This document shows, piece after piece, positions 1-8,844 of a stretch of 64,000 bases of DNA; position 1 is the first letter of the stretch, and each line of letters opens with the position of its first letter. Position numbers and translations under genes: made by a program. Source of the stretch: Agrobacterium tumefaciens (GTDB lineage: Bacteria > Pseudomonadota > Alphaproteobacteria > Rhizobiales > Rhizobiaceae); assembly GCA_025560025.1 (NCBI GenBank), contig CP048486.1, forward strand, positions 1 through 64,000, read 5' to 3'. The notes beneath the pieces are model-generated. The model made no database searches. It had not been told where the DNA came from and worked only from the letters and a program-made list of their open reading frames with translations.

Positions 1-78
1 ACCTTCAGGTGTGCGTATATAATTCACCACGGTATATATTTTATATGTTTGCGCGCTGGTTATTATATAAATATATAT

Positions 79-348
79 TTACGGAAGCCGCCCATATCGC
101 ATCTGGCCTACCCTACTCATATCCGTCAACGAATCCATATTCTCCTTTTGGTTGTGTAAATATTGCTTCTTAAGCTGCCGATTTCGAAGCTTTGTCCTGG
201 CATAAAGAGATCGCGCCAGCTTTCTCCTCATCAAGGCAGTATCCGCCCGAGCGGCAAGAACGTATATCTCGTAAAGACCCATCAAACACACCTTTCTATC
301 ACGCGACGCGTTTGCGACCGTGTTATGAACTTCATCTCTTCTTTCCAT
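79..348 (-). CDS. possible small basic hypothetical protein
   Basis: An 89-residue reading frame, rich in Arg and Lys with a Tyr/Leu/Ala-rich central stretch (residues about 24-66) that could form amphipathic helices. A weak AAGG lies just before the ATG. I recognise no family. It sits alone in an otherwise gene-poor AT-rich stretch, so it may be a chance frame. Confidence 0.22.
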   Translation of the reverse strand: MERRDEVHNTVANASRDRKVCLMGLYEIYVLAARADTALMRRKLARSLYARTKLRNRQLKKQYLHNQKENMDSLTDMSRVGQMRYGRLP

Positions 349-376
349 CAGCCTTTCAGCTCGATGGGCATTTCAA

Positions 377-430
377 CGGGGCACTGAAAATTGCCGCCTA
401 TGGGAATGAATGACACTTATCAGTGCCCCG
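377..430. repeat. 11-bp perfect inverted repeat, possible insertion sequence remnant
   Basis: CGGGGCACTGA at 377-387 is the exact reverse complement of TCAGTGCCCCG at 420-430, with 32 bases between. No T-run follows on either strand, so it is not a typical terminator. The GCACTGAAAATTGCC text resembles the internal end repeats of IS21-family elements as I recall them, but no transposase gene is present. The IS identity is a guess. Confidence 0.4.
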
Positions 431-851
431 CTTCAGCGGTTTATGCCTGTTAGAGAGACTGCCCTTCAGCCAATGGATTTCGGAGAAATAGAAAGGTTCA
501 CCACCAACCAGATTCCATCTCACCTCCGGTCATTGCCAGAGGGCTTTCCCTTTCAGGCCCCGAAATATGAGAGCGACGTCTTCTCTCACAATCGGCGCCG
601 GCTCCGCATCAAAACAGGAACATTTCCCGGTTCATCGCGGAACAGGGGCATTATAGGTCAGGCAAAAAGAGTGGGGATGAACGGGGACACAAAAAAGTCC
701 TTCCCATAAAACAAAAAAACAGGGGTAGGGAGAAAAGTCGTTAAAGCATTAAAAAAAATACATTACTAACCTCGAAATATACAGGCCATAACCACGACAG
801 CACAATCAAAACAACTTTTGAGTTCGGCATCATCGCCCCGCTAGGATCTGG

Positions 852-896
852 GATATTAAATGGTGGATTCGTTTAGTCCACGAATCCGCCTGATAT
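852..896. repeat. hairpin upstream of the DUF4238 gene
   Basis: GGATTCG (865-871) pairs with CGAATCC (881-887), and the flanking GATAT and ATATC extend the symmetry to 852-896. It ends about 75 bases before the DUF4238 start codon and could be an operator or an extruded hairpin. No regulator is encoded nearby. Confidence 0.4.
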
Positions 897-960
897 CTGC
901 TAGGGCTTTACTTGTTGGGGAAAAATATCACTGATAGGTGATCGAGAGCACCCGCCCAGT

Positions 961-966
961 TATAAT
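961..966 (+). promoter_or_regulatory. -10 element that implies a leaderless mRNA
   Basis: A perfect TATAAT ends six bases before the ATG at 973. If used, transcription would start at or next to the start codon and leave no ribosome binding site. No Shine-Dalgarno sequence is visible before this ATG, which fits. The -35 region near 938-943 is poor. Confidence 0.4.
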
Positions 967-972
967 TCGCAC

Positions 973-2253
973 ATGTCGAACGGCAAACCGAATCAGCAAT
1001 ATCGCCACAACCACTATGTTCCCGAGTGGTATCAGCGTCGATTCATGCTCCCGGGACAGCACAAATACTGGTACCTTGACCTAAAACCGGAAAAACGGAC
1101 CAGCGGCGGGGTGACGTACACTCGCCGTGGCCTTCTTCATTGGGGCCCTGAACGCTGCTTCGCGCAAGACGATCTCTATACGACCGAGTGGGGCGGCATC
1201 GTAAACACCGAGATCGAGCAGTTCTTCTTCGGCAACGTGGACTCCGAAGGCAAGAAGGCGACTGAGTACTTCGGCGGCTTCAAACACCCGTCCGTCAACG
1301 GCGGCATGCTGGAGACGTTTATTCCCTACATGAGCGTCCAGAAACTTCGGACACCTAAGGGGATGGCCACGCTGCAGGCCATGGCCCAGCCCGGGAACCG
1401 AAACCTTATGTTGATGCAGCTCCAACGCATGCAGAACATATACTGCGCGATATGGACAGAATCCGTATGGCAGATCGCGGACGCGACCGACTCGCCCACG
1501 AAGTTCATCATATCCGACCACCCGGTTACGGTGTATAACCGCGAGTGCTTTCCCATGTCGCAATGGTGCCAGAACCACAACGATCCCGACATCCGGTGCC
1601 ACGCGACGCATACCTACTTCCCGCTCTCCCTGGATCGGGTTCTCATCCTGACCAACCTATCATGGGTGAGAAATCCGTACCAAAATGCTTTAGCGTTCCG
1701 ACCGAATCCAGAGTTCTTTCGGCACACCATCTTCAACTTCCTTGCCATCCAGACGGATCGAATGCTTTCCGAGCAGGAAGTTCTCGAGATCAACTGGGTC
1801 ACCAAGCAGCGCGCATACCGATACGTGGCCGCAGCAGAGAAGGAGTGGCTGTATCCCGAAAGGCAACTAAAGAACCCGCACTGGCGGAAACTTGGCGACG
1901 GCTATCTGTTCATGCCTGACCCACGGCATATCCACATGGGTGGGGAGATTATGATTGGCTATGAGGGTGGCAGGTCCGACGCGTTCAGCGAGTATGGGCA
2001 CAAGCCTTGGGACCGAGATTACAAGAACGAGAAGCGGGATCGCAGGGACGGCGCTGCCCTCGACAGGTTCCAGGCCGAGTGGGCGTCGATGATGGGCCGC
2101 CGCTACCGTGGCATTTCCTACGACTTCTACAGCCCCGATCGTCCTCCTACTACCGAAGAAAACGAAGAAATGCACACGCATCATCTCGAGATAGACCGTA
2201 GGAATCGCCGGCAGCCCGAAGAGAGACAGCGCAGACGCCGCCTGATGCGCTGA
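973..2253 (+). CDS. DUF4238 family protein
   Basis: A 426-residue protein whose N-terminus carries the family hallmark HNHYVPEWYQRRF (residues 13-25), typical of DUF4238 proteins, which start with an H-x-x-P-x-x-Y/L-x-x-F motif. Their biochemical role is not established. The C-terminal 30 residues are very rich in Arg, suggesting nucleic acid or acidic surface contact (inference). There is no signal peptide or membrane segment. It converges on the protease gene only 40 bases away and has no Shine-Dalgarno sequence but a TATAAT right before the ATG. It is longer than many family members because of the charged tail. Confidence 0.7.
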   Translation: MSNGKPNQQYRHNHYVPEWYQRRFMLPGQHKYWYLDLKPEKRTSGGVTYTRRGLLHWGPERCFAQDDLYTTEWGGIVNTEIEQFFFGNVDSEGKKATEYFGGFKHPSVNGGMLETFIPYMSVQKLRTPKGMATLQAMAQPGNRNLMLMQLQRMQNIYCAIWTESVWQIADATDSPTKFIISDHPVTVYNRECFPMSQWCQNHNDPDIRCHATHTYFPLSLDRVLILTNLSWVRNPYQNALAFRPNPEFFRHTIFNFLAIQTDRMLSEQEVLEINWVTKQRAYRYVAAAEKEWLYPERQLKNPHWRKLGDGYLFMPDPRHIHMGGEIMIGYEGGRSDAFSEYGHKPWDRDYKNEKRDRRDGAALDRFQAEWASMMGRRYRGISYDFYSPDRPPTTEENEEMHTHHLEIDRRNRRQPEERQRRRRLMR

Positions 2254-2293
2254 TCAGGCCGCTTTCGGCCTCAAAAGGTTACGGTAAGGCTAC

Positions 2294-3301
2294 TCAATGG
2301 CAATAGGGACCGATAAAATCCAAAACGTGTCTGGCTGGTATGGCAGAGCTCGCCTTTTCTGTTCCACCTTCGTGTTGGGTCTCAAATGAATTGACTACAA
2401 CTCCCAAACACAGCCCCGCTTCGTCCAAGACAGGTCCACCGCTGTTTCCTGGTGCGACCAAGTTTGAAATGATTAACCGATCCTCGCCGTGGTAAGTATT
2501 GACGACGGCGTTTAATTCGCCGCCATGGGCCAAAAGGTAAGACGAGTCCGTTGTAGCTATACCCGGATAGCCGAGAGTAATGGTTCGCGTGAGTACCGAT
2601 GGACTGCCTATTGGGAAAATTGGTGCGACAGTGTCATCGCATTCAACCTCCAGAAGTGCCAAATCAAGTTTCGGATGCAAAATCCATTCCCCATTGATCG
2701 GTTTTAAAATGCTTCCATCAGGCTGATTCAGCCCAACGAATATGATGTTATCATTGGGATCGACGTTATGTTTTGCAGTAACGATAACGCATTTTCCACC
2801 ATCGCCCCTATTGGTTGCAATAAATCCGGTGCCTGTAAATTCATCGCCCCCTCGACGAACGTATAAAGCTGGGACACTTCCACGATACTTACGCGCGACA
2901 TAGCTGGGTCCGAGGAGAATATTGTCGACAATTCGCAGTGTCACGAACAACGCGATTCTAGCTTTGTTCCAAGTGTGACTTATCAAAGCACGGCCGCCGA
3001 ACATGGACTGATCTACGACAAGTCCCCACTCAATCAGACGCCGAAATAAAGGCATCAAGGCTGAAGTGCTTGTTCCCTCGCCGTCCCCACAAGCATGCAC
3101 AAAATGGAGGAAGTCTTGCGTGTCGAAATATCCCATCTCAAGCAGTGATTTACGTGTATCGAAGTCTGCCAAAGTGGTCGAGTTACTATTAAGAAATTCG
3201 CAATAAGGAGCGTCCTGTGCGGCTAACCCGACAAGCTTTATCAGAGCTATGATTTCCTTTGGGGGATTAGTGGCGATCTCATCTAGAAGTCTAGCAACCA
3301 T
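2294..3301 (-). CDS. trypsin-like serine protease with an N-terminal helical domain
   Basis: 335 residues. The C-terminal half is a chymotrypsin-fold peptidase with the triad visible: His178 in TAKHN, Asp213 in LDLALLE and Ser287 in GNSGGP. It begins at about residue 140 with the usual G-T-G-F strand. The first 130 residues are a separate, probably helical domain without a signal peptide, so the protein should be cytoplasmic. This layout resembles trypsin-like modules coupled to small adaptor domains in bacterial conflict systems, but no partner is encoded here except the DUF4238 gene. Base composition is visibly lower in GC than downstream genes, which suggests acquisition by transfer. An AGGTGAG lies 11 bases before the ATG. 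Confidence 0.75.
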   Translation of the reverse strand: MVARLLDEIATNPPKEIIALIKLVGLAAQDAPYCEFLNSNSTTLADFDTRKSLLEMGYFDTQDFLHFVHACGDGEGTSTSALMPLFRRLIEWGLVVDQSMFGGRALISHTWNKARIALFVTLRIVDNILLGPSYVARKYRGSVPALYVRRGGDEFTGTGFIATNRGDGGKCVIVTAKHNVDPNDNIIFVGLNQPDGSILKPINGEWILHPKLDLALLEVECDDTVAPIFPIGSPSVLTRTITLGYPGIATTDSSYLLAHGGELNAVVNTYHGEDRLIISNLVAPGNSGGPVLDEAGLCLGVVVNSFETQHEGGTEKASSAIPARHVLDFIGPYCH

Positions 3302-3506
3302 CGCTTTTGTTTCTCACCTTATTGACTACGAGAACTAAACTTCTACAGCTTTCTGCGTTGATGGTCATCGCGCTATAGCCGCACAAAACTAAGAAGGACA
3401 GTTTTCGCGAAGTCAGCGCCCGTGATGCGGCGAAAATAGTTGGCTAGACTCGTCACGCGGGTCTGAAACTACAGCTACAACGGCCAGATGCGCGAGGGGC
3501 AGTAAT

Positions 3507-3791
3507 ATGAACGTCGAAAAAATCATCTTCAATCCAAGCGATCAGATTCCCAACAACCAGACCTTCCCTGTTATCATCTATTGGCAAACGAACTCGCGGC
3601 TCGACTCCACCTCATTCGAAGTAATGTTTTCCCGAAACGGTTGGAGCGGCGCCTGGCGCAATGGTGTGTTTGACTACCATCATTGCCACAGCGGCGCGCA
3701 TGAGGTTCTGGGTGTGGGGCGTGGTGAGGCAACATTAAAGATCGGTGGCCGGAAGGGCGCGATTTCTAGTCTAGCGAGAAAACACGAATGA
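3507..3791 (+). pseudogene. truncated YjlB-like cupin
   Basis: 94 residues that match the N-terminal half of YjlB-type cupins: the stretch from NGWSGAWRNG into DYHHCHSGAHEVLG carries the HxH-type metal motif of cupin box 1, then G-x-G-x-A and IGG. Intact family members run to about 160-190 residues and contain a second cupin box, which is missing. The frame ends in unrelated residues after KIGGRKGAI. This looks like a 3' deletion whose junction lies near 3755-3765. It probably makes no working protein. Confidence 0.65.
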
Positions 3792-3801
3792 GGATCAGGA
3801 A

Positions 3802-4164
3802 TTGAAAGTCATCACAGGAACCGGATTTACCGTTGCCGCCCTGCTTTTTTCGGTTTCAGGCGCCCTTGCCGCGCCAACATACCTTAGCTGCGAGTTCGCC
3901 GGTTCGAAGGGAGCCCCTCAGGTGTTCAATTTCGTTCTCGACGAAGCCGCCGGGACATTTGGAGTTTATGTCCCGGCTTCTGGAAGCCAGAGAATGGAGA
4001 AAGGCACCTTTGCCGGTGGTAAAGCGAGCCTGAATGAAGGCTCGGTGGCGTGGGAGATCGACATTGCCAAACGTTCAGTCATTCGTGACAAGCGCATGGT
4101 TGGCGAGAAGGATGGCGGGACCTGCAAGACGATCTCGGAAGCGCAGAGCGGCTTTGAAGAATAA
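3802..4164 (+). CDS. small secreted hypothetical protein
   Basis: 120 residues starting at TTG, preceded by AGGATCAGGA as ribosome binding site. The upstream ATG at 3788 runs into a stop in another frame. A signal peptide is clear (Lys at position 2, hydrophobic core, ALAA cleavage site near residue 23). The mature part has two Cys residues, one at each end (LSCEF and GTCKT), which could form a disulfide in the periplasm. I do not recognise the family. Confidence 0.65.
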   Translation: MKVITGTGFTVAALLFSVSGALAAPTYLSCEFAGSKGAPQVFNFVLDEAAGTFGVYVPASGSQRMEKGTFAGGKASLNEGSVAWEIDIAKRSVIRDKRMVGEKDGGTCKTISEAQSGFEE

Positions 4165-4292
4165 TTGCCGGTCTGGACAGGAGTCAGCATCAAGACGTGT
4201 GCACATAGGGCTGATGGCCATGAGTTGAAGGTGGTGAAGGCCGGCAAACGATCGTTCCGCCCCTCACCGGAATTTCACAATGCCAGCTGGGA

Positions 4293-4937
4293 TCAGCCAG
4301 CGACCGGCGTGTTGAGAAGCTGCTGTTCCCAAAGATAGGCGATGCCGCTGCCGGCGAAGTGCTGAATGAGAATCTCGGTCAGCTCCTCGACATGCTCGGT
4401 GCGCGCCCAATCGCGTTGCCATTCGCCAGCCAGCGCCATAACGGTCATGACGTTCGCGCCGGCGGAGATCATCCGCTGGACGGCAACTTCGTGAGACTCC
4501 TTCGAAATGCCGCCCGAAGCGTCGGTGATGACGGTTACGTCCCAGCCTTCGCCTGCGGCCTGGATCACGGGCATTGCGACGCAAACTTCGGTCCACAGGC
4601 CGGCGATGATCAGCTGCTTGCGGCCGGTAGCCTTGACGACATTCACCACATTTTCGTCCTGCCAGGTGTTCACCCAGGTGCGATCGATAACTTCCTGACC
4701 CGGAAATACGTCGGTGATCTGCTTGAATAGAAGTCCACCGCGTGCCGCGATCACGCTGGTGAGAATGGTCGGAACATTGAAAGCTTTGGCCAGCTTCGCC
4801 AGCGCGGTCGTGTTGTTGACCACAGCTTGCGGATCGTGGCTGTTGAGATTTGCTAGTTGGTAGGGCTGATGGTCGATCAGAACGAGGACCGAATCTTCGG
4901 GACGAAGAAGAGAATCGAGGCCGTTACGAAGGGTCAT
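4293..4937 (-). CDS. isochorismatase-family cysteine hydrolase (YcaC-like)
   Basis: 214 residues with the isochorismatase-like fold: the N-terminal strand VLVLIDHQPYQ carries the catalytic Asp and the AGLWTEVCVAMP motif carries the nucleophilic Cys with the preceding cis-peptide region. The closest type is YcaC/nicotinamidase-related hydrolases, whose substrates are mostly unknown. The ATG at 4937 follows AGGAAGTCTTG and is preferred to the TTG one codon upstream. It is divergent from a LysR regulator, the usual arrangement for an inducible hydrolase and its activator. Confidence 0.85.
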   Translation of the reverse strand: MTLRNGLDSLLRPEDSVLVLIDHQPYQLANLNSHDPQAVVNNTTALAKLAKAFNVPTILTSVIAARGGLLFKQITDVFPGQEVIDRTWVNTWQDENVVNVVKATGRKQLIIAGLWTEVCVAMPVIQAAGEGWDVTVITDASGGISKESHEVAVQRMISAGANVMTVMALAGEWQRDWARTEHVEELTEILIQHFAGSGIAYLWEQQLLNTPVAG

Positions 4938-5035
4938 CAAGACTTCCTTTCTCTGCCGCCATGGGCGGCGATGGGTTCAAGAGAGACATGCGTCAGCGGG
5001 CGACGTTGCCTGGAAGCAATTTGCTGTTCCTTTTA

Positions 5036-5053
5036 ATGGTGCGGTAGTGCCAT
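5036..5053. promoter_or_regulatory. candidate LysR box
   Basis: An imperfect dyad (ATGG, ten bases, CCAT) in the divergent region between the hydrolase and LysR genes. It is compatible with a LysR T-N11-A site, but weak as a pattern on its own. Confidence 0.25.
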
Positions 5054-5091
5054 AGTCTGGCGAGCTGTGTCGCGAAATGAGGAACGCCAGA

Positions 5092-5985
5092 ATGGACATC
5101 GAAGATCTCCGGACATTCGTCGCCGTGGCGGATGCCGGGGGCGTCTCGGCCGCTGCGCGCCGGCTCGGCGTCTCCAAATCAATCGTCAGTCGGCGGTTGC
5201 TGCGGGTTGAAGCGGACCTTGGCGTTCAGCTGCTTGCGCGAACGACCCGTGGCGCCGCACTTACGGAGGCGGGCATCACCTTCAGGGAACACGCTGCCCG
5301 GGCAAGCGCCGAGATAGATACGGCCAGAGAAACGATCCTCCCCACTGGTGAATTGCGCGGCCGTTTGAGGGTTTCAATGCCGCTGACTTTCGGCCCGAGC
5401 CATTTCGCCCCCGTGCTTGCAGAAATGGCGCGCCAGCACCCGCAGCTTCACATCCATACCTCCTACAGCGATCGCTTCGTCGATCTCATCGCAGAAGGTT
5501 TTGATTGCGCGATTAGGAGTGCCTACCTCCAGGATTCAAATCTGATCGCGAAGCGCGTTGGGCCGATCAACGGAAAGCTTGTCGCCAGCCCGGCTTATAT
5601 CAAAGCCCATGGTTCCCCTGAGACGACAGAGCAAATCGCCGACCATCAGGCCCTCATGCAGGGAACGGAACCCTGGCAGTTCATGGATGGCGACAGGATC
5701 GTCACGGTGCAGCCACAGGGCAGGTTCAAGGCCGACAGCGCCACGGCGCTTGCCGCAGCGGCGGCGGCAGGTCTCGGCATAGCCTGGCTGCCCGATTGCA
5801 TCACGCATGCCTATGTGGCCTCCGGCGAACTGGTTCCGATCATGACACGTTATCCGGTCCCTCCGGGGGCCACATATGTCGTGCGCCCGCCGAGCCAACA
5901 TCCCACCCGCAAAGTGCGGGTGCTTACCGAAATGCTGGCGGAGTACTTCAAACGGAACCCGGAACTTTGGGGCGTGGATAATTAA
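5092..5985 (+). CDS. LysR-family transcriptional regulator
   Basis: 297 residues with the N-terminal winged helix (MDIEDLRTFVAVADAGGVSA, then AARRLGVSKSIVSRRLLRVE) and a C-terminal periplasmic-binding-like effector domain. The form is close to the group of LysR regulators that act next to small hydrolases or reductases. The start at 5092 is chosen because GAGG lies at the right distance before it; an in-frame ATG at 5077 is less likely. It probably controls the divergent isochorismatase-family gene and itself. Confidence 0.9.
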   Translation: MDIEDLRTFVAVADAGGVSAAARRLGVSKSIVSRRLLRVEADLGVQLLARTTRGAALTEAGITFREHAARASAEIDTARETILPTGELRGRLRVSMPLTFGPSHFAPVLAEMARQHPQLHIHTSYSDRFVDLIAEGFDCAIRSAYLQDSNLIAKRVGPINGKLVASPAYIKAHGSPETTEQIADHQALMQGTEPWQFMDGDRIVTVQPQGRFKADSATALAAAAAAGLGIAWLPDCITHAYVASGELVPIMTRYPVPPGATYVVRPPSQHPTRKVRVLTEMLAEYFKRNPELWGVDN

Positions 5986-6041
5986 ATCCACGGGCTTGGG
6001 ATGCTGGCCCGCCCTGATCAGACGGGCCAGCAGCTTCAGCT

Positions 6042-6671
6042 TTACAGAATGTCCGACTGCCAGAAGCGATGAAGCTCTGCGACATTGATGCTGGTCATCA
6101 GCGGCATTGCGGCTTTGAGCTTTTCTGCCGGCCACTCCCACCATTTCATCTCCAACAGAAGAGCGACACTATCGTCATCAAACCGCTTGCGGATGGTTCT
6201 GGCGGGGTTGCCGCCGACGATGGCGTAAGGTTCGACATCCTTCGTCACCAGCGCTCGTGTTCCGATGACAGCGCCATCACCGATCTTGATGCCGGGCATG
6301 ATGATCGCTTCCGAACCGATCCAGACATCATTGCCGATGACGGTATCGCCAGCCGGCAGATAGCCGTTCTCAGCATTCTCAAATTCCGGCACTTCGGGCA
6401 TGAAGAAGAACGGGAAGGTGCTGATCCACTCATTGCGATGACCCTGATTGCCCGCCATGATGAAGGCGGCACCCGAACCAATCGAGCAGAAGCTGCCGAT
6501 TATCAGCTTATCCGCACCGTCATCAGATAGCAGATAACGAGCGCAATCCTCGAAGCTGTGGCCATGATAATAGCCTGAATAATAGCTGTATTTCCCGACC
6601 ACGAGGTTCGGGTTCTTTACCTGCTTATCAAGCGTGATGCCCCGGAACGGGCTTTCGAAATAATTTTCCAT
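6042..6671 (-). CDS. CatB-like xenobiotic O-acetyltransferase
   Basis: 209 residues with left-handed beta-helix hexapeptide repeats ([32 protein letters not shown], here quoted as one region, residues about 111-142) and the start FESPFRGI. It has the trimeric acetyltransferase layout of the CatB/Vat group, including the SYYSGYYHG region and the catalytic His in GNQGHRNEW. These enzymes transfer acetyl from acetyl-CoA to a hydroxyl, often of antibiotics such as chloramphenicol or streptogramin. Chromosomal copies in rhizobia are common and resistance cannot be assumed. It is convergent with the LysR gene. Confidence 0.85.
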   Translation of the reverse strand: MENYFESPFRGITLDKQVKNPNLVVGKYSYYSGYYHGHSFEDCARYLLSDDGADKLIIGSFCSIGSGAAFIMAGNQGHRNEWISTFPFFFMPEVPEFENAENGYLPAGDTVIGNDVWIGSEAIIMPGIKIGDGAVIGTRALVTKDVEPYAIVGGNPARTIRKRFDDDSVALLLEMKWWEWPAEKLKAAMPLMTSINVAELHRFWQSDIL

Positions 6672-7053
6672 TGAGGTAATCTCACTGCATGTGTTCGCTT
6701 TCGCTTGCCTTCAGGCAAGCAGACGCCGAGCGCGAAGCCGGCCGGCTTCTCGCCCAATGCTCCTCGCGCTGCGGCGGGAGCTAGATGCAGGTGATACTCG
6801 ATGCTTTTATCATTCAGTCTGGTTACCGCAAAAAGCGAGGAAGGCCAAGCCGTTGCGAGGTCCGATCGTCGAACAGGCGCCGATCCACCTCACCGTTTGA
6901 CCTTCCCCATCCTTTGGACGCGTCGCGCGACACAGGCTGGCTGATCTGATGCACAGACGAGCCAAGCGCAATGTCACCGCCGAGAAGAGCAGCCCCATGC
7001 CGGCAAGATCGATACCACAGGCAAGCGATCCTCAACCTTCGGCATAGCGTTTC
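6672..7053. other. intergenic region without a supported gene
   Basis: About 380 bases between the acetyltransferase and the ABC exporter. A perfect hairpin GCTTGCC-TTCA-GGCAAGC lies at 6703-6720 without a T-run. Short frames here have no ribosome binding site or family features, so I support no gene. Confidence 0.5.
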
Positions 7054-8844
7054 TCAGGCCACCAGCCCCTTCGTCAGTTCCAGCGCCTGCCGCTCGAACA
7101 GCCGGCGGTAGATGCCGTCATTCAGCCGGATCAGCGCCTGATGGTCACCTTCTTCGACGATATTGCCCTTGTCGAAGACCAGCAGCCGGTCCAGCGCCCT
7201 GACCGTGGAGAGGCGGTGCGCGATGACGAGCGTGGTGCGGCCTTCCATCAGGCGTTCCATGGCCTGCTGGATCTGCACTTCGCTTTCGCTGTCGAGGCTT
7301 GAGGTTGCCTCGTCCAGGATCAGAACCGGCGCATCCGCAAGGAATGCGCGGGCGATGGCGACGCGCTGTCGTTCCCCGCCCGAGAGCTTGACGCCGCGTT
7401 CGCCCACCATGGTTTCATAACCCTTGGGCAGGGACATGATGAACTCATGGGCGCTCGCCTGTTTCGCCGCCTGCTCGATTTCGCGCCGCGAGGCGTTTGG
7501 CCGGCCATAGGCGATGTTTTCCGCCAGCGTGCGGTGGAACAGGATGGGTTCCTGCTGCACGATGGCGATCTGGCCACGCAGGCTCGATTGCGTGACGCCG
7601 GCGATATTCTGGCCGTCGATGCGGATCGCGCCCGACTTGATGTCGTAAAGCCGCTGGATGAGCTTGACGAAGGTTGTCTTGCCCGAGCCGGAATGGCCGA
7701 CCAGCCCCACACGCTCACCCGGCTTGATGGTGACCGAGAAGTCCTCATAAAGCGGGGTGGGATGCGCGCCATATTGGAAAGTGACGTTATCGAAGACGAT
7801 CTCGCCCTTGCCGATATTGATGCGCCTGGCCTCCGGCCTGTCTTCGACGCCAAGCGCCATCTTGTCGAGCAGCACCAGCTCTTCCATGTCGTTGACGGCG
7901 CGTTGCAGGTTGCGGATATCCTGACCGACATTGCGCAGATAGCCCTGCAACACGAAGAACATCGCCAGCACGAAGGTGATATCACCCGGCGTGGCCAGCC
8001 CCTTTTGCCACATGAGAAGACCCGTTCCGAGGATGCCGGCCTGCATGGACACCATCATGAAGCCCTGAATGGTGCCGCTCAGCGTGCCGCGGCGCCATGT
8101 CCGGCGCGTGCGGTTGTCCCATTTGGCCAATACATGGCCCAGCCGGGTTTCCTCACGGTTTTCGGCACCGAAGGCTTTGACCACCGAGTTGCAGCTGACG
8201 GCATCCGCCAGCGCGCCGCCGAGCTTGGTATCCCAGGCATTGGCAAGCCTTGCCGCCGGAGAGACGAAGCCCATGGAGAGCAACACGGTGACGCCGATAT
8301 AGATCAGCGAACCGGCACCCACGATGAGGCCCATGACCGGCCAGTAACTGCCCAGCACGATGGTGGCGCCCAGCAGCATGGTGATGGACGGCAGCAGCGC
8401 GATGAGCAACAGGTCATTGAGGGAATCCAGCGCCCACATGCCGCGCGTGATCTTGCGGACCGTGGAACCGGCAAAGCTGTTGGCATGCCAGTCCGTGGAG
8501 AAACGCTGCACCCGGTGGAAGCCGTTATTGGTGACATCAGCCATGATTTTCAGGGTGAGCCTGATGATGCCGTTGAAGATGAACCAGCGCAGCGCCACGC
8601 TGGTGAGACCCAGCGCCACCACGATGACGAAGGCGCGCAAAGCCTTGTCAGCCCCGTTGCCGCCGGCGATGGCATCAACGATCTGGCCGGAGAAAACCGG
8701 CACCATGACTTCGGCCAGCGTGCTGGCGACGACCAGCACGATGATGAAACCCACCAGCGCCTTTCGGTGGCTCCAATGATGAAAAACAAAGCCGAGCACA
8801 TGGCGATAGGCATCGGCGCGGAAATCGAGCTTCTTGCGAGACAT
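7054..8844 (-). CDS. ABC exporter, fused permease and ATPase
   Basis: 596 residues in the type I exporter layout: a six-helix membrane domain (residues about 30-320) and one ATPase domain with Walker A GHSGSGKTT, signature LSGGERQRVAIARA, Walker B VLILDEATSSLD and switch His in IAHRLSTV. It should act as a homodimer in the inner membrane. It resembles multidrug or lipid/glucan exporters, but the substrate cannot be read from the sequence. The start at 8844 gives MSRKKLDF; an in-frame TTG at 8886 is possible and no strong ribosome binding site decides. It stands alone. Confidence 0.85.
   Translation of the reverse strand: MSRKKLDFRADAYRHVLGFVFHHWSHRKALVGFIIVLVVASTLAEVMVPVFSGQIVDAIAGGNGADKALRAFVIVVALGLTSVALRWFIFNGIIRLTLKIMADVTNNGFHRVQRFSTDWHANSFAGSTVRKITRGMWALDSLNDLLLIALLPSITMLLGATIVLGSYWPVMGLIVGAGSLIYIGVTVLLSMGFVSPAARLANAWDTKLGGALADAVSCNSVVKAFGAENREETRLGHVLAKWDNRTRRTWRRGTLSGTIQGFMMVSMQAGILGTGLLMWQKGLATPGDITFVLAMFFVLQGYLRNVGQDIRNLQRAVNDMEELVLLDKMALGVEDRPEARRINIGKGEIVFDNVTFQYGAHPTPLYEDFSVTIKPGERVGLVGHSGSGKTTFVKLIQRLYDIKSGAIRIDGQNIAGVTQSSLRGQIAIVQQEPILFHRTLAENIAYGRPNASRREIEQAAKQASAHEFIMSLPKGYETMVGERGVKLSGGERQRVAIARAFLADAPVLILDEATSSLDSESEVQIQQAMERLMEGRTTLVIAHRLSTVRALDRLLVFDKGNIVEEGDHQALIRLNDGIYRRLFERQALELTKGLVA

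Larger units (their letters stand above)
349..972. other. gene-poor region with two inverted repeats
   Basis: I see no convincing gene in these roughly 620 bases. The overlapping short frames lack ribosome binding sites and family features. The stretch contains a perfect 11-base inverted repeat (377-430), an A-rich tract near 705-765 and a hairpin at 852-896. It looks like degenerate or island-boundary DNA. Confidence 0.5.

Noticed and set aside
1..80. AT-rich window start that could be a chromosome telomere
   Set aside because: Hairpin telomeres need a palindrome recognised by a protelomerase. I see only AT-rich sequence without a convincing terminal dyad, and the window edge is arbitrary.
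410..709. 99-codon frame in the left region
   Set aside because: It has no ribosome binding site or family pattern, and it starts inside the inverted repeat region.
7054..8844. Calling the ABC exporter NdvA or MsbA
   Set aside because: The exporter layout fits several subfamilies, and no adjacent glucan or lipid gene supports either name.
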